Shown: positions 44,889 to 53,377, counted from the first letter of the stretch. The stretch: DNA of 64,000 nt from Rhodobacteraceae bacterium HTCC2083 (GCA_000156115.1 DS995276.1:3309274-3373273), one strand, 5' to 3'. Translations and numbers: made by a program. Notes: a model not told the origin generated them from the sequence alone.

Positions 44889-46037
44889 TTACTTGACGGA
44901 GCCCGCGAGCAACCCGCGTACCAAATATTTTTGCATCGCGAAGAAGACCAACAAAGGCACCGCGATAGAGACGAATGCAGAGGTCGCAAGGATCTCCCAA
45001 TTACCACCGCGTGTCCCAAGAAGTTCGACGATTTGTTTTGTCATTACAGTGGTTTCACCCGTCGCATCGATCAAGAAAACCAAAGAGACCAGTAGATCGT
45101 TCCACGTCCATAAGAATTGGAAAATGGCAAAGGAAGCGAGTGCTGGAAAGCTAAGCGGCAGGATGATTTTTGTGAAAATCTGAAATTCCGTCGCACCATC
45201 GACACGCGCATTTTCAATGATGTCGCGGGGCAGTCCGACCATGTAATTGCGTAACAGATAAATCGCCAAAGGCAGGCCAAAGCCCGTATGCGCAAGCCAC
45301 ACGCCGATGTAGCCTTTTCCAATCCCAATGCCGAGGTGAAGCCGCAGCAAAGGAATAAGGGCGAGCTGCAAAGGCACGACCAGCAGTGCCACAATGAAGG
45401 CGATCAGCAGCGCACGACCCGGAAAATCCATCCAAGCGAGTGCGTAGGCCGCAAAGGCGGCGATTAGGATCGGAATAATTGTTGCGGGAATGGTCACCGT
45501 AAGCGTGTTGAAGAATGCTTTCGCAAGATTGTCCGTCGCATCGCCTGAGATCAATACCGTCTTGTAATTGTCCAACGTGAACTCTGGCGGAGCAGTCGCG
45601 GTCACGAAGATACGCGCACCGCGTTTGCCCTCAAAGGGGACGCCGTTCTCCATGCGGTAGCTGCCATCCGCTTGCACGGTGACCTTGCCGCCCTTGCGTA
45701 GCTCTGCGGTATCGCCCGCTTTGAAGCTGTCGATGGCCCTACTTGAGATGCCCCAAACGCTGATTTTTGCGTCTTTGTCCGCATCAAAGAGCTGACCTTC
45801 GATCACGTGTAGTCCGTTGATTTCGTTTTGTGTTTCAGGGGCAGCGGTACGCAGGGTCATGTTCTGCTCTGACGGGAACATGGCTTTCCACCAGCCGGAT
45901 GTGGCAATCTGATCAGAGGTGCGAAACGAGGATACCAACAAGCCAACTGTCGGAAACAGCCAAAGCGCAACTAAGCAAACCACGGAGAGGTGTACAGCCC
46001 ATGTCAGCGAAGATTTCGTACCTGCAATGTTGTCCAT
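44889..46037 (-). CDS. aglG: Alpha-glucoside ABC importer permease AglG
   Basis: A 382-residue inner-membrane permease (MalG type). One hydrophobic segment at the start is followed by a large periplasmic insertion of about 120 residues (TLRTAAPETQNEINGLHVIE and onward), characteristic of AglG. Five more segments then carry the EAA loop ENARVDGATEFQIFTKIILPLSFPALASF that docks on AglK. It overlaps the aglF stop codon by one base (TAATG). Confidence 0.93.
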   Translation of the reverse strand: MDNIAGTKSSLTWAVHLSVVCLVALWLFPTVGLLVSSFRTSDQIATSGWWKAMFPSEQNMTLRTAAPETQNEINGLHVIEGQLFDADKDAKISVWGISSRAIDSFKAGDTAELRKGGKVTVQADGSYRMENGVPFEGKRGARIFVTATAPPEFTLDNYKTVLISGDATDNLAKAFFNTLTVTIPATIIPILIAAFAAYALAWMDFPGRALLIAFIVALLVVPLQLALIPLLRLHLGIGIGKGYIGVWLAHTGFGLPLAIYLLRNYMVGLPRDIIENARVDGATEFQIFTKIILPLSFPALASFAIFQFLWTWNDLLVSLVFLIDATGETTVMTKQIVELLGTRGGNWEILATSAFVSIAVPLLVFFAMQKYLVRGLLAGSVK

Positions 46038-47056
46038 TACCTCATCTCCCTACGCGCATTGTAGACGTTCCAAACGAGAATTGGTGTGACCAGCAACATA
46101 ATGATCATGGCAGACGCAGACCCAACACCCCAGTCATTGGCGCGAAACAGCTTGTCATACATGTAATTTGCGAGAACCTGCGTTTCCCATTGGCCATTGG
46201 TCATTGCGAATACGATATCAAAAACCTTGAGAACCACGATGGTGATCGTCGTCCATACGACAACAATGGTGCCCATGATCTGCGGAATCTTGATTTTGAA
46301 GAAGATCTGGAACGGATTGGCTCCATCTACAATCGCCGCTTCAACCGTTTCTTCAGGAATACCCCGCAAGGCCGCGCTGAGGATCACCATTGCAAAGCCC
46401 GTTTGAATCCACACCAACACAGTCATCAGCAGAAAGCTGTTCCAGAACGGCACGGTCAGCCATTGCTGCGGTTCGTTTCCTGAAAACCACACATAGAGCG
46501 CGTTGAGAATGCCGATCTGATCTGTACCCTGCGGGCGCGCATCATAGACCAGCTTCCAAATCACCGCGGCTCCCACGAAGGAAATCGCCATCGGCATAAA
46601 AATCAGGGACTTCGCGATGCTACCCCAGCCAATGCGATCTGTCAGTTGCGCGGCGAGCAGGCCAAAAGCAGTGGACAACGCGGGTACAACGATGAGCCAC
46701 ATCATATTGTTGCTCAACGCTTCCCAGAACTTTGGTTCGGCCATCATTTGTGAATAGTTCGCGAGCCCGACAAAGTCATAGGTCGTCGTACCATCAGGCT
46801 GCGTGACCCGTTCGGTGAGAGACAGACGGATCGTCTCAACCACTGGATAGGCCAGATAAATGCTTAGCGCGAAGAGCGCAGGAAACAGGAAAAGCCAGGG
46901 GCGAATGATATTGGCGCGATTGATGTTGCGCCCTGCATTTGGCCCGCGTGGCGGGTAAATAAATGTATCAAGGATGAAATTGGAGAGCCAAAAATAACCG
47001 ACGCAGCCGCCAACACCCATAATGATGGTCGCAAGACCAAGTAACGCTGGATGCAT
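46037..47056 (-). CDS. aglF: Alpha-glucoside ABC importer permease AglF
   Basis: A 339-residue MalF-type permease with about eight hydrophobic segments, and the EAA loop EAAIVDGANPFQIFFKIKIPQIMGTI near residue 255. The start MHPALLGLATIIMGVGGCVGYFW is preferred: GGGGGA lies eight bases before the ATG at 47056. A GTG at 47116 would make 20 extra residues, but that part is encoded by a hairpin (47084-47107) that looks like an intercistronic RNA structure. It works with AglG, AglK and the binding protein AglE. Confidence 0.92.
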   Translation of the reverse strand: MHPALLGLATIIMGVGGCVGYFWLSNFILDTFIYPPRGPNAGRNINRANIIRPWLFLFPALFALSIYLAYPVVETIRLSLTERVTQPDGTTTYDFVGLANYSQMMAEPKFWEALSNNMMWLIVVPALSTAFGLLAAQLTDRIGWGSIAKSLIFMPMAISFVGAAVIWKLVYDARPQGTDQIGILNALYVWFSGNEPQQWLTVPFWNSFLLMTVLVWIQTGFAMVILSAALRGIPEETVEAAIVDGANPFQIFFKIKIPQIMGTIVVVWTTITIVVLKVFDIVFAMTNGQWETQVLANYMYDKLFRANDWGVGSASAMIIMLLVTPILVWNVYNARREMR

Positions 47057-47083
47057 AGCATCAGTCCCCCGCTCAGAAAACGA

Positions 47084-47107
47084 CCTGCCCGCTGGAATAC
47101 GGGCAGG
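47084..47107 (-). promoter_or_regulatory. Intercistronic hairpin between aglE and aglF
   Basis: CCTGCCCG (47084-47091) and CGGGCAGG (47100-47107) form a perfect 8-bp stem with an 8-base loop in the 68-base gap between aglE and aglF. Such hairpins after binding-protein genes commonly block 3' decay and keep that message more abundant than the permease message. No U-run follows, so full termination is unlikely. Confidence 0.65.
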
Positions 47108-47124
47108 CTTTGTCACTTAAGAGC

Positions 47125-48215
47125 TTACTTCAAAGCGTCCCAAGACTGTTGGATGCCCATTGCCACTTCGCCAGCGTCTTTACCGCCTGCATAGTCAACC
47201 ATGCCTGTCCAGAACGAGCCTGCACCGACACCACCCGGCATCAAGTCGGATGCGTCAAAGCGGAAGGTTGTTGCACCAAGCAAGATGTCGTTCATCTTCG
47301 CTGTCGCGGAATCTGAGAACTTGGAGCTGTCGACACCTTTGTGTGGCGTCAAGAAACCACCAAGCGCCATCCATGCTTCATGCGCTTCGGGTGTTTTGAG
47401 ATATTCGATCAAAGCATGCGCGCCCTCAGACTCATTGGTGATCGCCCAAAGCGTACCCGCACCCAAAACCGGCGCGCCGAGATCTTTTTCCGCGTAAGCT
47501 GGGAAGTAAAAGAAGTCTGCATCTGCGCCTACTTCAGTGCCCTCAGGGAAAAACGCAGGAATGAAGGACGCTTGACGGTGCATGTAGCACTGTGGCGGAC
47601 TCGCGAAGAGACCTTTAGGGCTGTCACGGAAGTCCGTAGCGGCGACCGCGCCTGCACCACCGGCGACATATGCGTCGTTACGCGCGAACGTGCCGAATTC
47701 TTCGATGGCTGCAACAACCTTAGGATCGTCGAACTTCATCTCATTAGAGACCCAAACATCATAATCTGCTGGGGACTGAGTGCGCAGCATCAGATCTTCA
47801 ACCCAGTCTGTTGCTGGCCAACCTGTCGCGCCGCCGCTACCCAGACCGATGCACCAAGGTGTCTCGCCATCTGCAACGATCTGGTCTGTAAGTGCTTTCA
47901 GCTCTTCCATGGAAGACGGGATATCGTAGCCCGCATCTTCAAAGTTCTCTGGTGAATACCAAACAAGAGATTTCACGTCGACTTTGTAGAAGAAGCCATA
48001 AAGGCTATCCGCGCCGTCAGCGCCAGCGTACGTGCCCAGATCAACCCAGGACTGACCCGCCGCGTAGTTTTCGCGCACCCAATCGCCTGTGCCGTCCTTC
48101 AAAGGCGCAAGAAAGCCGCGCGCTGCCATGTCAGCAGCCAAACCGGGCTGTGGGAACACAGCGACGTTCGGCGCAGAGCCTGCCTCCGAATCAACCATTA
48201 TCTGCTGCTCAAAGC
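47125..48215 (-). pseudogene. aglE: C-terminal part (362 codons) of alpha-glucoside-binding protein AglE, split by an insertion sequence
   Basis: The downstream piece of the disrupted gene begins at FEQQIMVDSEAGSAPNVAVFPQPG and continues through a normal periplasmic sugar-binding fold (LYGFFYKVDVKSLVWYSPENF, GSGGATGWPATDWVEDLML) to the stop at 47125. The upstream 66 codons, including the signal peptide, lie at 49583-49782, beyond the IS. Without the signal peptide this piece could not reach the periplasm even if translated from an internal start (an ATG exists at 48198). With the IS removed the joint would read GSDS-FEQQ, giving 428 residues. Confidence 0.95.
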
Positions 48216-48220
48216 ATGCG

Positions 48221-48228
48221 TAATTGGG
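48221..48228 (+). repeat. Left subterminal inverted repeat of the IS
   Basis: TAATTGGG, starting five bases inside the left junction (C48215/A48216). It is the exact reverse complement of 49572-49579. Confidence 0.8.
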
Positions 48229-48296
48229 CTACCCTCTATTCTGAGGTCGAGCTCCCGATAGGATCACAGGATATCTGTGAACAAGGGAGATAGAAG

Positions 48297-49331
48297 ATGG
48301 AATATTTTGCCGGAATAGACGTATCGCTGCGATCCTGTGCGCTTTGCATTGTTGATGGCAAGGGAAACGTGCTGCTTGAACGAGAGCTGCCTTGTGAGGT
48401 CAGCGACATCGCTGAATGCCTTCGCGCATTTCCCTATCCGATTGAACGGGTTGGTTTTGAGGCTGGTACGATGAGTCAGCATCTGTTCTTTGGCCTGACC
48501 AAAGTAGGGTTTGACGTCGTTTGTATGGAGGCGCGTCAGGTCAATGCCGCGCTTTCAGCAATGCGCAACAAGACAGACAAGAATGACGCACGCGGCATTG
48601 CTCAAGTCCTACGCACCGGCTGGTTCAGCCCTGTTCACATGAAGAGCCGCGAAGCGCATGGCGTCCGTGCCTTGCTGAGCACCCGCAAAGCGCTTCTGAA
48701 GAAGACGATGGATCTTGCCAATGAGGTTCGTGGGCTGTTGAAGGTTTTTGGTATTCGCCTCCCAATGACCGTGAAGCACGGCAGCTTCGACGGTGTCGTG
48801 CGACCGTTGATCGAGATGGACGAGGTTTTGGTCCATGCTTTGGTGCCGCTGTTGGATGCACGCGTCGCCCTGTACGAACACTTTTTGGAGCTAGATCGCA
48901 GGGTCAAACGCGCCGCCAGCCAAGATGAGGTTTGCATGCGGATGATGACGGTGCCAGGCGTCGGACCAATTGCATCTCTCACCTTCAAAGCGGCTGTCGA
49001 TGATCCGACGCGCTTCAAACGGTCACGGACTGTTGGTGCGCATTTTGGTCTGACACCGCGACGCTACCAGTCTGGTGAACATGACAATCCTGGCCGCATA
49101 TCGAAAGCTGGGGATCGAGATGTACGCGCAACTTTGTACGCTGCAGCCAACGCTTTGCTTATGCGTACGATGGCGGGGTCCCAGATCAAGTCATGGGGCA
49201 TGCGTCTGGTGCGCACCAAAGGGCGTCGTCGCGCTGTTGTTGCCGTCGCCCGCAAACTCGCCGTCTTGCTCCACAGGATGTGGACGGATGGCACCGAATT
49301 CCGTCAGGAGAACGTAGGAGGCATGGCATGA
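48297..49331 (+). CDS. IS110-family transposase/recombinase
   Basis: A 344-residue recombinase. The N-terminal RuvC-like DEDD domain shows FAGIDVSLRSCALCIVDGKGN (D8), ERVGFEAGTMS, and KTDKNDARGIAQVL. The C-terminal Transposase_20 domain shows MTVPGVGPIASLTFKAAVDD, HFGLTPRRYQSGE and GRISKAGDRDVRATLY, where Ser269 is the predicted nucleophile of this serine/DEDD class. The frame is intact with all expected motifs, so the element may still be active. GGGAGATAGAAG precedes the ATG. Confidence 0.96.
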   Translation: MEYFAGIDVSLRSCALCIVDGKGNVLLERELPCEVSDIAECLRAFPYPIERVGFEAGTMSQHLFFGLTKVGFDVVCMEARQVNAALSAMRNKTDKNDARGIAQVLRTGWFSPVHMKSREAHGVRALLSTRKALLKKTMDLANEVRGLLKVFGIRLPMTVKHGSFDGVVRPLIEMDEVLVHALVPLLDARVALYEHFLELDRRVKRAASQDEVCMRMMTVPGVGPIASLTFKAAVDDPTRFKRSRTVGAHFGLTPRRYQSGEHDNPGRISKAGDRDVRATLYAAANALLMRTMAGSQIKSWGMRLVRTKGRRRAVVAVARKLAVLLHRMWTDGTEFRQENVGGMA

Positions 49332-49387
49332 TCTGAACAGCCGGGCCCCAATCCTGACGGGGTCGTCCCTCACCGGACGAGGTTCGT

Positions 49388-49522
49388 GGAAGAAGCCGAA
49401 AATGTCTGCTGCGCATCTTGAAGCGCGTCTCAAAGCAAGGCTCTCCGCGTCCGATCCGACATATGCGTGCAGCGGTGCCAACACGGCATCAACCAGACTG
49501 CGAAGAGAAGCGTGACCCGGAT
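49388..49522 (+). ncRNA. Candidate guide RNA (bridge/seek RNA) of the IS
   Basis: The 3' non-coding region can fold into two internal loops. Loop 1 is closed by GGAAGAAGCC/GGCTCTCC (49388-49397/49439-49446) and capped by GCGC/GCGC (49411-49414/49423-49426). Its 3' arm CTCAAAGC (49429-49436) equals the eight bases left of the insertion (48208-48215). Its 5' arm TCTGCTGC (49405-49412) equals 48201-48208. Loop 2 is closed by ATCCG/CGGAT (49454-49458/49518-49522) and capped by GCAG/CTGC (49469-49472/49498-49501). Its 3' arm AGAGAAGC (49504-49511) equals the right end 49579-49586, and its 5' arm contains ATGCGT, the first six bases of the left end. This is the expected target loop plus donor loop. 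Confidence 0.6.
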
Positions 49523-49571
49523 GAGTGACAATGACCCGAAAGAAAGAAGGAAAATGAGCTTGACCCAAACA

Positions 49572-49579
49572 CCCAATTA
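49572..49579 (-). repeat. Right subterminal inverted repeat of the IS
   Basis: CCCAATTA, the reverse complement of the left repeat at 48221-48228, close to the right junction with aglE. Confidence 0.8.
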
Positions 49580-49582
49580 GAG

Positions 49583-49782
49583 AAGCTGTCAGAGCCGACA
49601 TAGCGCACGTCCGCGCCTGTTTTCTCCGCAAAACCAGCGAGTACTTTCTCTACGGTTTCCTGATCCGGCCCAAGCCATGGACCAAAAACAGTGACCTGCT
49701 CGCCCGCAAGGTGACCATCCGCAGATGCAAGGCCCGCCGTCAGCGCGAGAACGGCAGTCCCAGTGCATAAATAATTTTTCAT
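49583..49782 (-). pseudogene. aglE: N-terminal part (66 codons) of alpha-glucoside-binding protein AglE, cut by the IS
   Basis: The start MKNYLCTGTAVLALTAGLASADGH has a Sec signal peptide with cleavage after ASA. The mature part begins EQVTVFGPWLGPDQETVEKVL and reads to TGADVRYVGSDS, where the IS interrupts. Translation then runs into the element (NWVFGSSSF) and stops. A good ribosome-binding site (GGGAGAATACTT) precedes the ATG at 49782. The piece is divergent from aglR and follows operator-like palindromes. Confidence 0.94.
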
Positions 49783-49838
49783 AAGTATTCTCCCAAAACA
49801 ATCGCCCACAGGTCGCGGGCCTCTCTCAGTAACCCTTC

Positions 49839-49850
49839 CAAAGCGCTTTG
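49839..49850. promoter_or_regulatory. LacI-type operator near aglE
   Basis: CAAAGCGCTTTG is a perfect 12-base palindrome with the central CG pair flanked by AAAG/CTTT typical of LacI-family operators. It lies 57 bases upstream of the aglE start, in the promoter region. AglR is the obvious candidate repressor. Confidence 0.75.
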
Positions 49851-49995
49851 ATAATTTTTGGATAGCCCTCAGGTTACACATCTGTCTATATAGAATGTAG
49901 AATTTACGATACAAATCGAAATAATACAGTAAAATTAAGCAAACGCGAATTCACCTTTGACCTTCACTACACTTCATGCTTATCAAAGGTAAATT

Positions 49996-50007
49996 GAAAG
50001 CGCTTTG
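49996..50007. promoter_or_regulatory. Second LacI-type operator near aglR
   Basis: GAAAGCGCTTTG repeats the AAAGCGCTTT core (49997-50006) of the aglE operator, 23 bases upstream of the aglR start codon. It suggests autoregulation and coordinate control of both divergent operons. Confidence 0.7.
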
Positions 50008-50029
50008 AGTCTTTGAAAGGTATAGCTCG

Positions 50030-51061
50030 GTGAATCTTAGGGAACTCTCACAACTTTTGGGGCTTTCTCAAACCACAGTCAGCCGCGCGCTAAATGGCTA
50101 CCCGGAGGTGTCCGAAGCCACACGAAACCGCGTGCAACAAGTGGCGCGCGACCATAACTATAGTCCCAACGCACGTGCAAAGGGGCTTGCGACCGGTCGC
50201 TCTCACGCCATTGGACATGTGATTCCCATCAGCCATCGCCATGAAATGGTAAATCCGGTGTTTGGCGATTTTATCTCCGGGGTCGGCGAAGTTTATGCGC
50301 GTGAAGGCTATGATTTGGTTATGTCCGTTGTCACCACAGCGGATGAACTCAACACATACCGCACGCTCGCTGCGCGCAGCTCTGTCGACGGTGTCGTTTT
50401 ACATGCACCTTTGATGGAGGACCCGCGCATTCCTTTGATGCGGGAATTGGGCCTGCCTTTTGTTGTACATGGCCGCGCCTCTCATGAAGAATTGCCTTAT
50501 TCATGGCTCGACGTGAACAATAAATCAGCCTTTCAGCGTGCGACTGATTTCTTGCTCGATCTCGGACATCGACAGATCGGATTGATCAACGGCCTTGAAA
50601 TGCAAGACTTCGCGTTTCGCCGTCGTGAAGGCTACGTCGCCGCTTTAAAGTCACGCGGGTTAGATCTGGACCCTACCCTCATGCGCTCAGATGAGATGAC
50701 CGAAGTCTACGGATATGAAAGCGCAAAAGAGATGTTGCAAAGTGATGCTCCACCCTCTGCATTTCTTGTCGCATCGATGATTTCTGCCTACGGCATTCGC
50801 CGCGCAATCCAAGAAGCAGGACTGGTTATGGGGTCGGATGTTTCCGTGGTCACTTTTGATGACGATCTCAGTTACTTGAGTAACAGACAGGACATCCCAA
50901 TATTTACCGCCTGCCGCTCTTCCGTTCGAGATGCGGGGATGCGCGTTGCCGAAATGCTGTTGCGTCAGATCAAGGCACCGCAGTCACCGCTCGAACAAAC
51001 GCTATTGGAGGCCGAGCTTATCGCCGGCCGCTCCACTGGCCCGTTTACGGGACAAATTTAG
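50030..51061 (+). CDS. aglR: LacI-family repressor of the alpha-glucoside locus (AglR)
   Basis: A 343-residue regulator starting at GTG 50030, with a LacI helix-turn-helix at the very N-terminus (LRELSQLLGLSQTTVSRALNGYPEVSEATRNRV) and a periplasmic-binding-like effector domain (MVNPVFGDFISGVGEVYAREGY, then DDLSYLSNRQDIPIFTACR). It is divergent from aglE and directly upstream of the beta-glucosidase and glucokinase genes. Two matching operators flank the divergent promoters. The effector is probably an imported alpha-glucoside or its product. Confidence 0.92.
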   Translation: MNLRELSQLLGLSQTTVSRALNGYPEVSEATRNRVQQVARDHNYSPNARAKGLATGRSHAIGHVIPISHRHEMVNPVFGDFISGVGEVYAREGYDLVMSVVTTADELNTYRTLAARSSVDGVVLHAPLMEDPRIPLMRELGLPFVVHGRASHEELPYSWLDVNNKSAFQRATDFLLDLGHRQIGLINGLEMQDFAFRRREGYVAALKSRGLDLDPTLMRSDEMTEVYGYESAKEMLQSDAPPSAFLVASMISAYGIRRAIQEAGLVMGSDVSVVTFDDDLSYLSNRQDIPIFTACRSSVRDAGMRVAEMLLRQIKAPQSPLEQTLLEAELIAGRSTGPFTGQI

Positions 51062-51068
51062 GACTAAC

Positions 51069-52400
51069 ATGGATAAACTCACACTCGCGCGCTCTGATTT
51101 CGCTGAGGGCTTCAGCTTTGGCGCGGCCACCTCGTCATATCAAATCGAAGGACATGGCTTTGGCGGCGCTGGGCGCACTCATTGGGATGATTTCGCCGCG
51201 ACTCCGGGCAATGTAGTCCGCGCAGAGCATGGACAATTGGCCTGCGATCACTATCACCGCTTTGAAGAAGACTTGGACCTCGTTGCAGCTGCAGGTCTTG
51301 ACGCTTATCGTTTTTCAATCTCATGGGCGCGTGTGATGCCAGAGGGGCGCGGTGGGGTGAACGCCGAAGGCCTCGATTTTTACGACCGTCTTGCCGATGC
51401 GATGCTAGAGCGCGGATTGAAACCCTGCGCGACTCTCTATCATTGGGAACTCCCCTCGCCACTTGCGGATCTTGGCGGCTGGCGCAATGGCGATATTGCG
51501 CATTGGTTTGGTGATTACACCGATGTGGTGATGGGTAAGCTTGGCGATCGCATGCACTCGGTCGCACCAATCAACGAACCTTGGTGTGTTGGTTGGCTTT
51601 CGCATATGCTGGGCCATCACGCACCGGGCCTTCGCGACATCCGCGCAACGGCGCGCGCGATGCATCATGTTTTGCTCAGCCACGGTACAGCGATAAAAAG
51701 GATGCGCGCGCTGGGCATGAAAAACCTTGGCGGCGTATTCAACTTTGAATACCCGCATCCGGTCGATGATACTCCAGAAGCCATTGAATCCGCAGCACTT
51801 TATGATGAATATTACAATCAATTCTTCCTAAGCGGCATTTTCAATGGCAGATATCCTACGCGGATCCTAAGCGCGTTTGAACCACATCTCCCAAAGGGCT
51901 GGCAGGATGATTTTGCGACCATTCAATCACCCATCGATTGGGTTGGGTTGAATTACTACACCTGCAAGCGCATTGCGCCGAACGGCGGCGCTTGGCCGTC
52001 GCATGACGAAGTGGACGGCCCTTTGCCAAAGACGCAGATGGGCTGGGAAATCTATCCAGAGGGCCTCTATCATTTCCTGATGCGCACGAAAGAGATGTAT
52101 TCGGGTGATCTGCCTCTATTCGTTACGGAAAACGGTATGGCCAATGCGGATGTGTTTGAGCATGGCGAAGTGAATGACCCAGAGCGTATCGCCTATGTAG
52201 ATCAACATCTGCATGCTGTGCGCCGTGCGATTGTAGATGGCGCCCCTGTTGAGGGCTATTTTCTATGGTCCCTCATGGACAATTTTGAATGGTCCTTGGG
52301 CTATGAAAAACGTTTTGGCGCGGTACATGTGGACTTTGACACGCTCGCACGCACGCCCAAAGCTTCCTATTATGCATTGCAACACGCCTTGCGTTGTTAG
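51069..52400 (+). CDS. Beta-glucosidase, GH1 family
   Basis: A 443-residue enzyme starting at ATG 51069, seven bases after the aglR stop. GH1 markers: FSFGAATSSYQIEG near the N-terminus, RFSISWARVMPEG, the acid/base NEPW (APINEPWCVGW) and the nucleophile TENGM (LFVTENGMANAD), then YFLWSLMDNFEWSLGYEKRFGAVHVD. It is a cytoplasmic retaining glucosidase. In this locus it extends usage from alpha- to beta-glucosides. A longer frame start upstream lies inside aglR in another register and is rejected. Confidence 0.95.
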   Translation: MDKLTLARSDFAEGFSFGAATSSYQIEGHGFGGAGRTHWDDFAATPGNVVRAEHGQLACDHYHRFEEDLDLVAAAGLDAYRFSISWARVMPEGRGGVNAEGLDFYDRLADAMLERGLKPCATLYHWELPSPLADLGGWRNGDIAHWFGDYTDVVMGKLGDRMHSVAPINEPWCVGWLSHMLGHHAPGLRDIRATARAMHHVLLSHGTAIKRMRALGMKNLGGVFNFEYPHPVDDTPEAIESAALYDEYYNQFFLSGIFNGRYPTRILSAFEPHLPKGWQDDFATIQSPIDWVGLNYYTCKRIAPNGGAWPSHDEVDGPLPKTQMGWEIYPEGLYHFLMRTKEMYSGDLPLFVTENGMANADVFEHGEVNDPERIAYVDQHLHAVRRAIVDGAPVEGYFLWSLMDNFEWSLGYEKRFGAVHVDFDTLARTPKASYYALQHALRC

Positions 52401-52423
52401 CGCAAACGAGTATTGAGCATCCT

Positions 52424-53377
52424 ATGAGCACAAATACCCCTTTAACCCTTGCCGCAGACATAGGCGGCACCAACACACGCGTGGCGTTGCTGGATGGCAC
52501 TGTGCTGCGCGCGGAGACCGTGACACGCTATGAAAATGCGAAATCCGAGAGTTTAGAGGAAATCCTACGGCACTACGTGACAGCGCGAGACGCAAAGCCT
52601 GATGCCGTCAGTCTTGCCTTGGCGGGCCCTGTTGAAAACGGCGCTGGTCGTTTGACGAACCTTGATTGGGCGATTGATACCGCGTCTGCTTGCAAGGCCA
52701 CAGGCGGCGCGGATGCGTTCTTGCTTAATGATTTGCAGGCGCAAGGCCATGCGCTGCCCTTCCTGTCACCCGATGCGCTGACCTGCGTGCAGACCGGTGA
52801 AACCGGCGCTTCTGACGCACCGTGCCTGATGATCGGTATTGGCACAGGCCTGAACGTCGCCCCTGTGCACCGCATTGCGGGCCACACCTATGTTCCTGCC
52901 GCAGAGGCCGGACACATCAGTTTTTCCGCGCACGACGACGCCCTAAGCACGTTTGAGCGTGATCTTGACGCGCGCCTTGGCCATGTCGCCGCAGAAGATA
53001 TCATGTCGGGTCGCGGATTAGAGCGAGCCTATCGTCATGTAACGGATCAAGAGCTTGCGGCCTCCAAGATCATGGCGCTTTGCGGCACTGGCGATCAAGA
53101 CGCCGATGTCGCCGCGGGTCTTTTGATCCGCGCGCTGGGCCATTTTTCTGGCGACATGGCGTTGGCGCATTTACCGACGGGTGGCATATTTTTGGTCGGT
53201 GGCGTGGCGCGTGCTTTGCTTCCTTATATGGCGCAACACGGCTTTCAGACTTGCTTTGCAGACAAGGGACGCTTTTCGGACTTTATGTCGCAATTTGCGA
53301 TCCATGTGGTGCAAGATGACTATGCAGCGCTCATCGGGGCGGCCTCTTACGCACAAGAGTGTATAGGCCCGCGCTAA
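52424..53377 (+). CDS. glk: Glucokinase (GlcK/Glk type)
   Basis: A 317-residue ATP-dependent glucokinase. The phosphate loop LAADIGGTNTRVALLDG and the sugar-binding YVPAAEAGHISFSAHDD are clear, as is the late IFLVGGVARALLPYM. It phosphorylates glucose released by AglA and the GH1 enzyme. The ATG at 52424 follows TTGAGCATCCT and is chosen because it starts at the expected distance from the first strand; an earlier ATG at 52394 overlaps the bgl stop. The gene ends the aglR-bgl-glk run. Confidence 0.94.
   Translation: MSTNTPLTLAADIGGTNTRVALLDGTVLRAETVTRYENAKSESLEEILRHYVTARDAKPDAVSLALAGPVENGAGRLTNLDWAIDTASACKATGGADAFLLNDLQAQGHALPFLSPDALTCVQTGETGASDAPCLMIGIGTGLNVAPVHRIAGHTYVPAAEAGHISFSAHDDALSTFERDLDARLGHVAAEDIMSGRGLERAYRHVTDQELAASKIMALCGTGDQDADVAAGLLIRALGHFSGDMALAHLPTGGIFLVGGVARALLPYMAQHGFQTCFADKGRFSDFMSQFAIHVVQDDYAALIGAASYAQECIGPR

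Larger units (their letters stand above)
48216..49586 (+). mobile_element. IS110-family insertion sequence (IS1111-like), inserted in aglE
   Basis: A 1371-base element containing one transposase gene and about 250 bases of non-coding sequence after it. Subterminal inverted repeats TAATTGGG (48221-48228) and CCCAATTA (49572-49579) lie a few bases inside the ends, a feature of the IS1111 subgroup. AAGC is found at both junctions, so the ends can be slid by up to four bases; no longer target duplication is present. The long 3' non-coding region fits IS1111-type elements, which encode their guide RNA after the transposase. Joining the flanks restores the aglE reading frame. Confidence 0.92.

Noticed and set aside
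48198..48201. Internal ATG 48198 as a genuine start of a short sugar-binding protein
   Set aside because: It lacks a ribosome-binding site and signal peptide; the piece is the tail of an interrupted gene.
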